This document shows positions 48,079-57,351 of a DNA stretch of 64,000 nt, one piece after another. Each line of letters begins with the position of its first letter. Position 1 is the stretch's first letter. The position numbers were made by a program, and so were the translations under genes. The notes under the pieces are model-generated. The model saw only the letters and a list, made by a program, of their open reading frames with translations, did not search any database and was not told the origin of the DNA. This DNA comes from CBDFGT01 sp965247225 (GTDB lineage Bacteria > Pseudomonadota > Alphaproteobacteria > Rhizobiales > Rhizobiaceae), in the NCBI GenBank assembly GCA_965247225.1, contig CBDFGT010000004.1, positions 1-64,000 of the forward strand, in the 5' to 3' direction.

Positions 48079-49979
48079 TAAACCACCACCTGAGACCCCA
48101 GCTCGACAACCCGGTTTGTCGGAAGTCTGAAATAATCAGACGGGTCTGCCGCTGCATTGGCAAGGGCAATGAACAATTTGTCCTGCCATTGCGGCATGCC
48201 GGATTTTGCATCAGGAACCAGTTTTCTGCGCCCCACATAGAAAGTGGTGGTCATGATATCGAATTTGAGGCCCCCCTTGCGCAAGGCTGCCAATGCCTGC
48301 GACACATTCGGCATTTCCATGTATCCAAAGCGGATTTCGATTTTCTGGAACCGCTCCGATATGGACGAGACGTGCCAACGGTCTTCATTCGGAACAACGG
48401 GTGTATTGGCGGTGCGTATCGTCAGGATGAAATTGCGGGCATGCAGCACATGATTGTGTTTCAGATTATGCATCAGCGCGGCAGGTGTCGAATCCGGATC
48501 ACTGGTCAGAAAGATGGCCGTTCCTTCAATATTGTGCGGCGCATGCTCGCTTTTCCGCTCCAGCATCTTCACAAAGGATTCGAGCGGAATATTCGTCTTG
48601 TGCATTTTTTCCACAAGGATGGCAGAACCACGCCGCCAGGTCCACATAACGACCATGAAACCACCGGCAATCAGAATCGGGACATAGCCGCCATCATGGA
48701 CTTTCATAAGGTTTGCACCCAGGAAAATCATTTCCAGCAGGAAAAGCGGCACAATAACGGCAGAGGCCGCTGCAAAGGACCAGTTCCAGCTTGAGCGCAG
48801 AAACGAAAAGGCCATGACGGTTGTCACCACCATCGCGCCGGTAACCGAAATCCCGTAGGCTGTTGCCAGTTTTTCCGAATTGCCGAACATCAGGACCAGC
48901 GCCATGACCCCGAAGAGAAGCAGGGTGTTGACCGCTGGCAGAAAGATCTGACCGGTATTGGTTTCAGATGTGTGCAAAATCTCCATGCGTGGCAAAAAGC
49001 CGAGGTGAATGGCCTGGCGGATCAGGGAAAATGCGCCGGTTATGACAGCCTGGCTCGCAATGATTGTTGCGGCTGTTGCCAGTATGACGGCCGGCAGCAG
49101 CGCCCATTTCGGAAACATCAGGAAGAACGGATCCGAGATGGCGTCCGGATTCTTCAGCACGAAAGCACCCTGCCCCAGATAATTGAGTGTCAGCGCAGGA
49201 AACACAAGCGCAAACCAGGCGATCTGGATCGGCTTGCGGCCAAAATGTCCAAGATCTGCATAGAGTGCCTCCGCGCCGGTGACCGTCAGAAAGACGGCTC
49301 CCAGGACGATGAGCCCCGTACCGGGATTTTCGACAATAAAGCTGACCGCAAACCATGGGTTAAAGGCATAAAAAATCCCGTAATCATCGGAAATATGCAG
49401 GAGACCGACGGCTGCAAGCGCCAGAAACCAGATCACCGTCACAGGCCCGAACAGGCTGGAGACAGCCCCTGTGCCGCGTGACTGGACAGCAAAGAGCAGC
49501 ACAAGAATACCGACAGACACGGGCAGCACAAAGGCTCCGAGATCCGGTGCGACGAATTTGAGGCCCTCGACTGCCGACAGGACCGAAAGCGCAGGCGTAA
49601 TCATGGCGTCGCCCATGAACAGGGCCGCTCCGGCAATGCCCATGACAAAGAGAAGCCGGGTATGACCGCCTGCCTTTTTCATCAGGTGCGCCAGCATCGA
49701 AAGGGTTCCGCCCTCACCATCATTGTCCGCGCGCAGGAGAAAGAGAACATATTTGAAAGTAACGATGATCATCAGGGTCCAGAGCATCAGGGAAATAATG
49801 CTGATGACCTCGGACCGTGTTATACCATCGACAGCGACAGGACGCAGGGCTTCGCGAAATGCGTAAAGCGGGCTTGTGCCGATATCACCGTAAACCACAC
49901 CCACCGAACCCAGCGTCAGGCCTGCAAGCTTGCGGAGGGACTGAGTGTCCGCTTCAGGATTTTGTGTTTTCATGTTCAT
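48078..49979 (-). CDS. kup: Kup-type low-affinity potassium uptake protein (copy 1)
   Basis: 633-aa K+/H+ symporter. GSVGVVYGDIGTSPLYAFREAL (about 26-47) is the Kup signature, followed by about 12 membrane helices to residue 455 and a cytosolic C-terminal domain. DADSxGGT-like RADNDGEGGTLSMLAHL (about 83-99) is the conserved acidic loop. It ends GSQVVV and its TAG stop spans 48080-48078: the TA is the duplicated insertion target and the final G is the first base of the IS element. Tandem paralogue of the next gene. Confidence 0.93.
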   Translation of the reverse strand: MNMKTQNPEADTQSLRKLAGLTLGSVGVVYGDIGTSPLYAFREALRPVAVDGITRSEVISIISLMLWTLMIIVTFKYVLFLLRADNDGEGGTLSMLAHLMKKAGGHTRLLFVMGIAGAALFMGDAMITPALSVLSAVEGLKFVAPDLGAFVLPVSVGILVLLFAVQSRGTGAVSSLFGPVTVIWFLALAAVGLLHISDDYGIFYAFNPWFAVSFIVENPGTGLIVLGAVFLTVTGAEALYADLGHFGRKPIQIAWFALVFPALTLNYLGQGAFVLKNPDAISDPFFLMFPKWALLPAVILATAATIIASQAVITGAFSLIRQAIHLGFLPRMEILHTSETNTGQIFLPAVNTLLLFGVMALVLMFGNSEKLATAYGISVTGAMVVTTVMAFSFLRSSWNWSFAAASAVIVPLFLLEMIFLGANLMKVHDGGYVPILIAGGFMVVMWTWRRGSAILVEKMHKTNIPLESFVKMLERKSEHAPHNIEGTAIFLTSDPDSTPAALMHNLKHNHVLHARNFILTIRTANTPVVPNEDRWHVSSISERFQKIEIRFGYMEMPNVSQALAALRKGGLKFDIMTTTFYVGRRKLVPDAKSGMPQWQDKLFIALANAAADPSDYFRLPTNRVVELGSQVVV

Positions 49980-50035
49980 GACTTTGTTGCCTTATTGCGT
50001 TGAATATGGCGGTCATATTGGCGTCTGTCATAGCG

Positions 50036-51940
50036 TCAAATTACCACGTGTGATCCCAGTTCCACCACCCTGTTGGTGGGCAACCGGAAATAGTCTGACG
50101 GATCGGTTGCCGCATTGGCCAGCGCGATAAACAGCTTGTCCTGCCATTGCGGCATGCCCGATTTTGGATCCGGCACAAGCTTGCGCCTTCCCAGATAAAA
50201 GGAGGTTGACATGATATCGAATTTCAGACCGGTCTTTCGCAAGGCAGCCAGAGCCTGGGACACATTGGGCATTTCCATAAAGCCGAAGCGAACTTCGAGA
50301 CAATAAAAGCTCTCCGAGATTTTTTCAATGGTACACCGCGCTTCCGGGGGAACTTTCGGTGTATTGGCGGTGCGTACCGTCAGGATAAAATTTTGCTGGT
50401 GCAACACATGATTGTGCTTGAGATTGTGCAACAGGGCTGCCGGTGTGGATTCCGGATCGCTGGTCAGAAAAATGGCCGTGCCGGTAACACTCACCGGCGC
50501 ATGGGCACTTTTCTTCTCGATGGACGTGACAAATGTCATCAAGGGAATATCGGTCTTGCGTGTTTTGGCTGACAGGATCAGCGAGCCACGCCGCCATGTC
50601 CACATGACCAGAATGAAACAGCATGCGATCAGCACCGGAACATAGCCGCCATGATGGATCTTCGTGGCATTGGCCCCCAGAAACACCAGTTCGATTGCCA
50701 GAAAAGGCACGACCAGACACAATGTCTGCGGCTTTTTCCAGTTACGGCCAAAGCGCATGAAATAATAAAGCAGAATGGAGGAAACCACCATGTCACCCGT
50801 TACGGCAATCCCATAGGCCACCGACAGGGATTCCGAATTCTTGAACATCAGCACCAGCACCATGACGCCAAACAGAAGCAGCGTATTGACGGCCGGAAGA
50901 TAGATCTGCCCTGTATTGGATTCGGAGGTGAAATAGACTTCCATGCGTGGCAGGAACCCCAGGTTGATGGCTTGCCGGGTGAGGGAGAAAGCCCCGGTAA
51001 TGACCGCCTGGCTTGCAATAATGGTGGCAACGGTGGCCAGGATCACAACAGGCAGCAGTGCCCATTCCGGAAACATCAGGTAGAACGGATTTTCGATTGT
51101 TTCTGGATGCTTGAGCACCAGTGCGCCCTGCCCGAGATAGTTCAATGTGAGCGACGGAAACACAAGGCCGAACCAGGCGTACTGAATGGGTTTGCGGCCA
51201 AAGTGTCCCAGATCGGCATAAAGCGCTTCTGCTCCTGTCACCGCCAGAAACACCGCCCCCAGAACGATGAAACCCACAAAGCCGCTCGAAATCAGGAATA
51301 TGGCACCATGGTAGGGATTGAAGGCGGAAAAGATTTCCAGATCATCGGTTATGTGCAGAAGGCCGCCCAGTGCCAGAACCAGAAACCACACCGTGGTGAT
51401 CGGGCCAAAGAACACCGATACTGCGGCGGTGCCACGGGACTGAACGGCAAAGAGCATGACCAGAATGCCGACGGAAATCGGCACAATGAACGGATTGAGC
51501 GTCGGCGTGACCAGCTTCAAACCTTCAACAGCCGACAATACCGACAGGGCCGGTGTGATCATTGCATCCCCAAGGAACAGGGATGCGCCGGTCAGGCCGA
51601 CAAAAAACAGCATGGTACGGCGTTTCGCGGGGGCCGACTTCAATACAAGCGAGAGAAGGGACAGGGTACCGCCCTCGCCCTCATTATCTGCCCGCAGCAG
51701 GATGATGACATATTTCAGCGTGACAATGATGATCAAAGCCCAGATGAACAGGGAAATCAGGCCAATGATTTCGCCACGCTGCAGCCCGTCATGCGAGACC
51801 GGGCGCAGTGCTTCACGGAAGGCATAGAGCGGGCTTGTGCCAATGTCACCGTAGACAACACCAACCGAGCCGATTGCCAGCGCAACCAGATGTTTGAGGC
51901 CCTTGCTTTCCATATGTGACTGGTTTGTTTCCTGGGACAT
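50036..51940 (-). CDS. kup: Kup-type low-affinity potassium uptake protein (copy 2)
   Basis: 634-aa close paralogue of the 48-kb gene, same architecture: GSVGVVYGDIGTSPLYAFREAL, RADNEGEGGTLSLLSLV, ALSVLSAVEGLKLV, and an end RLPTNRVVELGSHVVI. The most divergent parts are the first 15 residues and the membrane loops at about 105-115 and 395-420. 56 bp separate it from copy 1, so tandem duplication and cotranscription are likely. corA is 15 bp upstream on the same strand. Confidence 0.93.
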   Translation of the reverse strand: MSQETNQSHMESKGLKHLVALAIGSVGVVYGDIGTSPLYAFREALRPVSHDGLQRGEIIGLISLFIWALIIIVTLKYVIILLRADNEGEGGTLSLLSLVLKSAPAKRRTMLFFVGLTGASLFLGDAMITPALSVLSAVEGLKLVTPTLNPFIVPISVGILVMLFAVQSRGTAAVSVFFGPITTVWFLVLALGGLLHITDDLEIFSAFNPYHGAIFLISSGFVGFIVLGAVFLAVTGAEALYADLGHFGRKPIQYAWFGLVFPSLTLNYLGQGALVLKHPETIENPFYLMFPEWALLPVVILATVATIIASQAVITGAFSLTRQAINLGFLPRMEVYFTSESNTGQIYLPAVNTLLLFGVMVLVLMFKNSESLSVAYGIAVTGDMVVSSILLYYFMRFGRNWKKPQTLCLVVPFLAIELVFLGANATKIHHGGYVPVLIACCFILVMWTWRRGSLILSAKTRKTDIPLMTFVTSIEKKSAHAPVSVTGTAIFLTSDPESTPAALLHNLKHNHVLHQQNFILTVRTANTPKVPPEARCTIEKISESFYCLEVRFGFMEMPNVSQALAALRKTGLKFDIMSTSFYLGRRKLVPDPKSGMPQWQDKLFIALANAATDPSDYFRLPTNRVVELGSHVVI

Positions 51941-51955
51941 GTTGACACCCGGCTG

Positions 51956-52933
51956 TTACAGCCAGCCTTTCCAGCGGAAAAACAAAAACGGTATAATGGC
52001 CGAAACGGCCATGCCGAGAAGAGAGGCCGGATATCCCATCGTCATATCCAGTTCCGGCATAAACCTGAAATTCATGCCGTAAATGGAGGCCACAAGCGTT
52101 GGAGGCAGAAATACCACAGAGGCTATGGAAAAAATTTTGATGATCGAATTCTGTTCAAGATTGATCAGGCCGAGAGAGGCATCCAGCAAAAAGGTGACAT
52201 TTCCGGAAATGAATGCCGCATGCTCTGACAGCGACTGAATATCCCTCGAGACCGTGCGACACAGTTCACGGATTTCCCTGTCTTCCTGAACTGCGGGTAC
52301 CGTATAGAGAAAGGTCAGCAGTCTGGACAGCGACATCAGGCTGTCACGCGCCTTTGCCACCATCCGGTGCTGCTGGCCGATATCCATCAAACGCTCCTCC
52401 AGAAAGCGTGGCTTGCGTTTGACATCCAGCGCGCCGGCGCCGAAAACCTGTGCAGACAATTGATCTACGCCGGATACCGAATGTTCGAGAAGCTCTGCGG
52501 CCCGGTCAACAATGGTTTCCATCAGCCGCGCCATGACGTGGTGACCGGATTGATAGCTGCTCGCGGTCCGTTTCCAGCCTCCGATGAAGATGTCAAAGGA
52601 CTTGGGCTGTGCATAACGTATTGTGACCAGCTTGTTTCCGGTCAGGATGAAGGCGATATCGGCAAGCCCTGGCGTTGCCGAGGCGCTGCGATACAGGATC
52701 GAGGCGGTCATGAACACAGCCTCGCCCTCAACATAAAGGCGGCTGGACGGTTCGATATCCTTGAGGTCTTCGCGGGTTGGCACCTGGATAGCAAGGAGCT
52801 TTTCGACAAAAATATCCTCCTCGCGATCCGGATTGTACAAATCAAGCCATACGACATCCGCAGGCATCTCGTTCTCTTCCCGGAGCGCCGATATTACCAG
52901 CGCATCGCCATTGGCGCGATACAGGGTGATCAT
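51956..52933 (-). CDS. corA: CorA-type magnesium (divalent cation) channel
   Basis: 325-aa CorA. Large cytosolic N-terminal domain, long stalk helix, two membrane helices near the end (IFSIASVVFLPPTLVASIYGMNF, about 268-290; YPASLLGMAVSAIIPFLFF, about 300-318). The YGMN selectivity motif is intact (about 286-289), unlike the GMNTSNLP form at 2961. Clusters with two kup genes in one ion-transport block. Confidence 0.92.
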   Translation of the reverse strand: MITLYRANGDALVISALREENEMPADVVWLDLYNPDREEDIFVEKLLAIQVPTREDLKDIEPSSRLYVEGEAVFMTASILYRSASATPGLADIAFILTGNKLVTIRYAQPKSFDIFIGGWKRTASSYQSGHHVMARLMETIVDRAAELLEHSVSGVDQLSAQVFGAGALDVKRKPRFLEERLMDIGQQHRMVAKARDSLMSLSRLLTFLYTVPAVQEDREIRELCRTVSRDIQSLSEHAAFISGNVTFLLDASLGLINLEQNSIIKIFSIASVVFLPPTLVASIYGMNFRFMPELDMTMGYPASLLGMAVSAIIPFLFFRWKGWL

Positions 52934-53118
52934 CTTGTCGCCAAATTGAACACAGCTGTCAAAGCCCTACTCCGAAATTTAAACAAAGTGTCATATTTTT
53001 TTAACCAACATGGCCGGAATGTGGCATTCTCAAACCACAAAGAAAGTCTTTTGCCAAGTCCCGCAATGCAACATCGACATATCGTATTGCATAAATATTT
53101 GTTTTTAAAGGTGTCATT

Positions 53119-54261
53119 TCATTCAAAAATGATCGACGGCGCAGCTCTTGCGGATGATTTTTCAACCTGGCTCCAGACTTTTCGGGCAATTTCGCGATAG
53201 GCCTGTGCCTGCGCACCGTCAGGATCCGATACGACGACCGGAGTACCGGTATCGGATGTTTCGCGGATCTGGATGGTTAAAGGCACTTCACCCAGGAATG
53301 GAACACCAATCCGTCCGGCCTCCGCGCGTGCGCCACCATGGCCGAAAATATCATACCTGTTTCCGGTATCCGGCGCTATGAAATAGCTCATGTTCTCGAT
53401 GATCCCCAGAACCGGAACCTCAACCTTGCGGAACATCGCCAATCCCTTGCGGGCATCGATCAATGCCAGATCCTGCGGTGTCGAGACAATGACCGCGCCT
53501 GCCAGCGGCACCTGCTGGGCCATGGTCAGTTGTGCGTCACCCGTGCCGGGAGGCATATCCACCACAAGCACATCAAGATCGCCCCAGGCGACTTCACGCA
53601 GCATCTGCATAAGCGCGGACTGGATCATGGGGCCACGCCAGATCATGGCCGTTTCCTCTTCAACGAGGAATCCTATGGACATGACCTTCAGGCCATAATT
53701 TTCCATGGGCCGCATGATCCGTCCGTCTATCTGCTGCGGTTTTCCCTTGATGCGGAGCAGGCGCGGCATGGAAGGACCATAAATATCGGCATCCAGTATG
53801 CCCACGCGCAGACCATTGGCCTGAAGTGCCAGTGCCAGATTGACGGATGTTGTGGATTTTCCAACACCGCCCTTGCCGGAGGCAACAGCAATGATGGCAC
53901 CGACGCCGGGAATGCCCGGTTTGGCCGGGGCTTTCGGCGCGTGGGAATGCCCGGCATGACTGTGCCCCGCCTGGCTGTTCGATGCCGCAGGTGCGCTTGT
54001 GGCGCCTGCCTTCCTGTCAGCGGTCAGGGCCACCATGGCACCCTTTATGCCGGGGATATCCTTGACCACCCGTTCTGCTGCGGCCCGCATGGGCTCCAGC
54101 TCCCTTGCACGCTCTGCCGGGACCGTGATGGAAAAATACGCCTTTCCATCAGAAATGAACACATCCGATACCATACCCAGATCGACGATATTCCTGTCCA
54201 GATCCGGGCCACGAACGGTTTTGAGCTTTTCAAGCACGAGCGCTGGCGTAATAAGGGACAT
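53119..54261 (-). CDS. Mrp/ApbC-type Fe-S cluster carrier ATPase
   Basis: 380-aa P-loop protein carrying Fe-S clusters to apoproteins. An N-terminal MIP18/DUF59-like domain (about 1-85; KTVRGPDLDRNIVDLGMVSDVFI) is followed by a His-rich linker (AGHSHAGHSHAPKAP, about 101-115) and the Mrp ATPase. The deviant Walker A reads ASGKGGVGKSTTSVNLALAL (about 130-149), then GILDADIYGPSMPRLL and VDMPPGTGDAQLT. The CxxC of many Mrp proteins is not visible near the C-terminus. The His linker may bind metal. ATG 54261 has AAGGAA upstream. Confidence 0.92.
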   Translation of the reverse strand: MSLITPALVLEKLKTVRGPDLDRNIVDLGMVSDVFISDGKAYFSITVPAERARELEPMRAAAERVVKDIPGIKGAMVALTADRKAGATSAPAASNSQAGHSHAGHSHAPKAPAKPGIPGVGAIIAVASGKGGVGKSTTSVNLALALQANGLRVGILDADIYGPSMPRLLRIKGKPQQIDGRIMRPMENYGLKVMSIGFLVEEETAMIWRGPMIQSALMQMLREVAWGDLDVLVVDMPPGTGDAQLTMAQQVPLAGAVIVSTPQDLALIDARKGLAMFRKVEVPVLGIIENMSYFIAPDTGNRYDIFGHGGARAEAGRIGVPFLGEVPLTIQIRETSDTGTPVVVSDPDGAQAQAYREIARKVWSQVEKSSARAAPSIIFE

Positions 54262-54418
54262 TGTCAATTTCCTTCCGGGTCACACAGGTCTATCTGCCTT
54301 GAACAGCATATAGTCCCTGCAAGACCCGTCGCCAAGGAGGCAAAAAAGCCAACCCGTCGCCGGACGGTTCTGAAGAGCATCGTCCGGAAACGCCCGATTG
54401 CCCTGCACGCAGCCGTCA

Positions 54419-55195
54419 TCACCTGATCAGACCTGTACGCAGGGCCTTGGCGACGGCCTGCGTGCGGTTGACTGTTGCGAGCTTCTTGGTCGCACGGTTG
54501 AGGTAATGGTTGACCGTGTGCTCCGAAAGACCAACAATGCCTGCAATTTCGATGGAGGTCTTTCCTGCAGCTGTCCAGTTCAAACAATCAAGTTCGCGCT
54601 CGGAAAGTGCTTCCCTTGGCTTGTCATCAATGGCGCGGATCTGAGCAATCCTGTCATAAATCAATGTCGAGATCATATGAAGCTCCATGAACTCGATCAG
54701 TTCCAGAACCGGTCTGTCACCAAAAATTCCAACAGCTCCACGGGCACCGGTCAAATCATGTGTCGGAAAATAGGCCCCTCTGGGAACCCGAAATTTCCGG
54801 ATAAGAGCTTCGGCAATTGCTGCTTTTTCCTTGTCGCACCTTTGAAAGCCTTTATGGTCAACATCATAGGAAAACGGCGCGGCAGACTTGCGCATCCGCT
54901 CCATGACGGGACTGTCGCCCAGCAACAAATCCCTGTCAAACTGCGCCATAAATTCAGGCGGCAAACTGGTGATAATGGAATTTTTTGCAAGGACTGCGGA
55001 TGAACTGTCTGGCAGGCTCACAACCAGAAATGCAACCATATTATAGCGCTCGACAACCCTGCGCATATATCTGAAAATATCAAACTGCGTTTCAAGTGCA
55101 CGGATTTCGTCATCAAATCCTGGCTTTAAACGGATTTCGTCATCAAATCCTGGATTTAAACGGTTTAAAAGTAATTCTGACTGTTTTGTCATCAC
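54419..55195 (-). CDS. LuxR-family regulator with autoinducer-binding-like domain (solo)
   Basis: 258 aa. Residues about 30-175 resemble an autoinducer-binding domain (LVVSLPDSSS, GAYFPTHDLTGARGAVGIFG). LSERELDCLNWTAAGKTSIEIAGIVGLSEHTVNHYLNRATKKL (about 194-236) is the LuxR helix-turn-helix. The N-terminus holds a 10-residue tandem duplication (LNPGFDDEIR LKPGFDDEIR), the product of a 30-bp DNA repeat. No LuxI-type synthase is nearby. A 15-bp palindrome (GACAAT-GCA-ATTGTC) lies at 55328-55342 upstream. Confidence 0.85.
   Translation of the reverse strand: MMTKQSELLLNRLNPGFDDEIRLKPGFDDEIRALETQFDIFRYMRRVVERYNMVAFLVVSLPDSSSAVLAKNSIITSLPPEFMAQFDRDLLLGDSPVMERMRKSAAPFSYDVDHKGFQRCDKEKAAIAEALIRKFRVPRGAYFPTHDLTGARGAVGIFGDRPVLELIEFMELHMISTLIYDRIAQIRAIDDKPREALSERELDCLNWTAAGKTSIEIAGIVGLSEHTVNHYLNRATKKLATVNRTQAVAKALRTGLIR
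55101..55160. repeat. Two tandem 30-bp repeats inside the luxR-type gene
   Basis: Units 55101-55130 and 55131-55160 differ at one base. In-frame duplication of ten codons near the N-terminus of the LuxR protein; likely a recent slippage or duplication event. Confidence 0.95.
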
Positions 55196-55680
55196 ATTTC
55201 ACAATACACGGTTTGATCCTTTATGTGTTTCCGGACAAATAATCCATTTCAGCCAGTGTAATATGCGGTCGGTCATTCTATCCCTCACCTTCACGCCCAA
55301 AACAGTAGTCTTGCTGAAACTTGAAGGGACAATGCAATTGTCTCGTGGCCGCATGATTGCGGGCCTGCCCTGCCCCGTTTCCTGATTTTAAAAATCCGAC
55401 ACATTAACCAAACGGTACGAAGCTACTGAAAACTTGCGGAACGCACCTGCTTAATTTTTACACAAAATTATATTCAAACAATAATCCGCAAAAACACGGA
55501 TTTCTATCGATTCTCAAAACGGCTTGCCCGACACATGTAAATATATATTCGTTTTCCTGCGTACGCAACATCGACCCGAAAGATTGCACTCAAATTTTCA
55601 TATGCCACACAAAAGTTGCACAGCAATCCATCCTGGCGCAAAACCGGCCCGCTCGCTGCCACAGCAGACTTTCCTGCACG
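55196..55680. other. 485-bp AT-rich intergenic region
   Basis: Carries the promoter of the LuxR gene (minus strand) and the 3' flank of the IclR gene (minus strand). Contains the perfect 15-bp palindrome at 55328-55342. No gene recognised; short frames such as 55524-55772 show no family features. Confidence 0.55.
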
Positions 55681-56445
55681 TCACGGCCCCAGTCTTGAAG
55701 CCAGATCCCTTGATATTGCTTCTGCCGTTTTACGGACAGGAACCGCCCAGACCTGCAATTGCTCCTCTGTGATGCGGAATGCCGGACCTGAAACAGAAAC
55801 GCCACCCACAAAGCGTCCCTTGTCTGCCATGACGGGTGCCGCCACACAGCAGATGCCGATTTCATGCTCCTGCCTGTCAAAGGCATGGCCCGAAGCGGCA
55901 ATTTCACACAGATTGCGCCGTAGCGTCGGGATATCTGAAATTGTATTTGGCGTGAAAATTTGGAAATTCAGCCTTGAAAGAAGCGTTTCCAGTATTTCCG
56001 GAGCAAGACAGGACAAGGCAGACTTGCCGATGCCTGTGCAATAGACGGGGGAGGCCTTGCCAATATTGGAATGCATGCGCACCGACTGGCGGCCCTCGAC
56101 CTTGTCGACATAAATGATCTCTGTTCCCCGAAGCACGCCCAGATGAACTGTCTCGCCGGTTTCTTCCCGCAGCGCGAGCAGATGCGGATCAGCCACAGAG
56201 CGCACATCATTGCTGGCCCAGGCACGGGATGCCAGTTGCAGCAGACGCACACCCGGACGGTAATAAGTTTCCGACACCAGCTCGAGAAGACCTTCCGCCA
56301 CAAGATGGGTCAGGTGCCGGTGGAGCGTGCCGCGCGGCTCGTTTGCACGCGCCAGAATATCGGTAAAGCGCATGGGCTGCTCTGATTGCGCGACGATATC
56401 AAGCACGGCAAGAGTTTTACCCAGCGTTCCTGTTGTTTCGATCAT
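55681..56445 (-). CDS. IclR-family transcriptional regulator
   Basis: 254 aa. Winged-helix DNA-binding domain (about 6-65; LDIVAQSEQPMRFTDILARANEPRGTLHRHLTHLVAEGLL) and the IclR effector domain (from about 80; GETVHLGVLRGTEIIYVDKVEGRQSVRMHSNIGKASPVYCTGIGKSALSCL, ending with ICCVAAPVMADKGRFVGGVSVSGP). Divergent from the galactose operon with TTCCGA-type repeats between, so it is probably its repressor. ATG 56445 is chosen by length; its ribosome site is modest. Confidence 0.9.
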   Translation of the reverse strand: MIETTGTLGKTLAVLDIVAQSEQPMRFTDILARANEPRGTLHRHLTHLVAEGLLELVSETYYRPGVRLLQLASRAWASNDVRSVADPHLLALREETGETVHLGVLRGTEIIYVDKVEGRQSVRMHSNIGKASPVYCTGIGKSALSCLAPEILETLLSRLNFQIFTPNTISDIPTLRRNLCEIAASGHAFDRQEHEIGICCVAAPVMADKGRFVGGVSVSGPAFRITEEQLQVWAVPVRKTAEAISRDLASRLGP

Positions 56446-56525
56446 GGGTCCGTGTCTTGCCTTCCCGTAAATTTTTACCAAAGACCTGTATCCCCGGATT
56501 ATCTCCTTGACACCGGCCAACAATA

Positions 56526-56570
56526 TTCCGATTATTCCGAATAGTCAAACTGAGTTCCGAATAATGGAAC
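56526..56570. promoter_or_regulatory. TTCCGA repeat/palindrome operator region for IclR
   Basis: Three TTCCGA copies (56526, 56535, 56555), a perfect TATTC-C-GAATA (56534-56544) and GTTCC-N7-GGAAC (56554-56570), all in the divergent promoter between the iclR-type gene and the galactose operon, ending 22 bp before the operon's ATG. Confidence 0.6.
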
Positions 56571-56592
56571 ATCTGGGCACTCTGGGAGTGAT

Positions 56593-57351
56593 ATGCACCG
56601 GGTCCAACCCCTTTACAGCGACCTCAAGGACAGGTCGGTTCTGATAACAGGCGGCGCTTCGGGTATCGGGGCGGCGCTCGTCGCGGCATTTGCCGCACAA
56701 GGCGCGAAGGTCACTTTTCTGGATATTGACCGCGTTGCCGGGGAAGCCCTTGCCGAAAAGCTTGGTTCCGGTGTGCAGTTCATGGAATGTGACCTGAGCA
56801 ATGTTGCAGCCCTTCAGGCCGCAGTGCAGCAGGCCGGGGACCGCACCGGCACAATGGATATTGTGATCAATAACGCGGCACGCGACGACCGGCATGACAT
56901 TGACACCTTCAGCGAAGCCGAATGGGATCATAACCAGGCGGTCAACATGAAGCCGGTTTTCTTTGTGATCCAGGCGGCCCTGCCCTTCCTGCGCAAGGCC
57001 GGGGGCGGTTCCATCATCAACTTTTCGTCCATTGCCTTTTTGCTGAACATGGGCGAGCTGCCTTCCTATACGGCTGCCAAGGCCGGTATCATCGGGCTGA
57101 CCAAGGCGCTGGCCGGTCGCCTGGGGCCGGAGAATATCCGCGTGAATGCGATTTTGCCGGGCATGGTGGTGACCGAGCGCCAGAGGCAATTGTGGCTGAC
57201 GGACGATTCGATTGCAGCATTTCAAAAGAAGCAATGCCTGCAAAGAACATTGACAGCAGAGGATATGGTCGGGCCGGTGCTGTTTCTGGCATCGGCCAGT
57301 TCCGGTGCCATGACAGCCCAGACGATGATTGTGGATGGAGGCGTATTATAA
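56593..57351 (+). CDS. SDR sugar (D-galactose) 1-dehydrogenase
   Basis: 252-aa classical SDR. TGGASGIGAALVAAFAAQG (cofactor loop, about 20-38), NNAARDD (about 92-98), catalytic Ser in INFSSIAFL and YTAAKAG (Tyr/Lys, about 157-163). By its neighbours it is the first enzyme of oxidative galactose breakdown, giving galactono-lactone with NAD(P)+; L-arabinose or D-fucose could be alternative substrates. It overlaps the kinase gene by one base (ATAATG). Confidence 0.85.
   Translation: MHRVQPLYSDLKDRSVLITGGASGIGAALVAAFAAQGAKVTFLDIDRVAGEALAEKLGSGVQFMECDLSNVAALQAAVQQAGDRTGTMDIVINNAARDDRHDIDTFSEAEWDHNQAVNMKPVFFVIQAALPFLRKAGGGSIINFSSIAFLLNMGELPSYTAAKAGIIGLTKALAGRLGPENIRVNAILPGMVVTERQRQLWLTDDSIAAFQKKQCLQRTLTAEDMVGPVLFLASASSGAMTAQTMIVDGGVL

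Noticed and set aside
54419..55195. Complete quorum-sensing system
   Set aside because: No LuxI-type acyl-homoserine lactone synthase is encoded in the window, so only an orphan LuxR-type regulator is supported.
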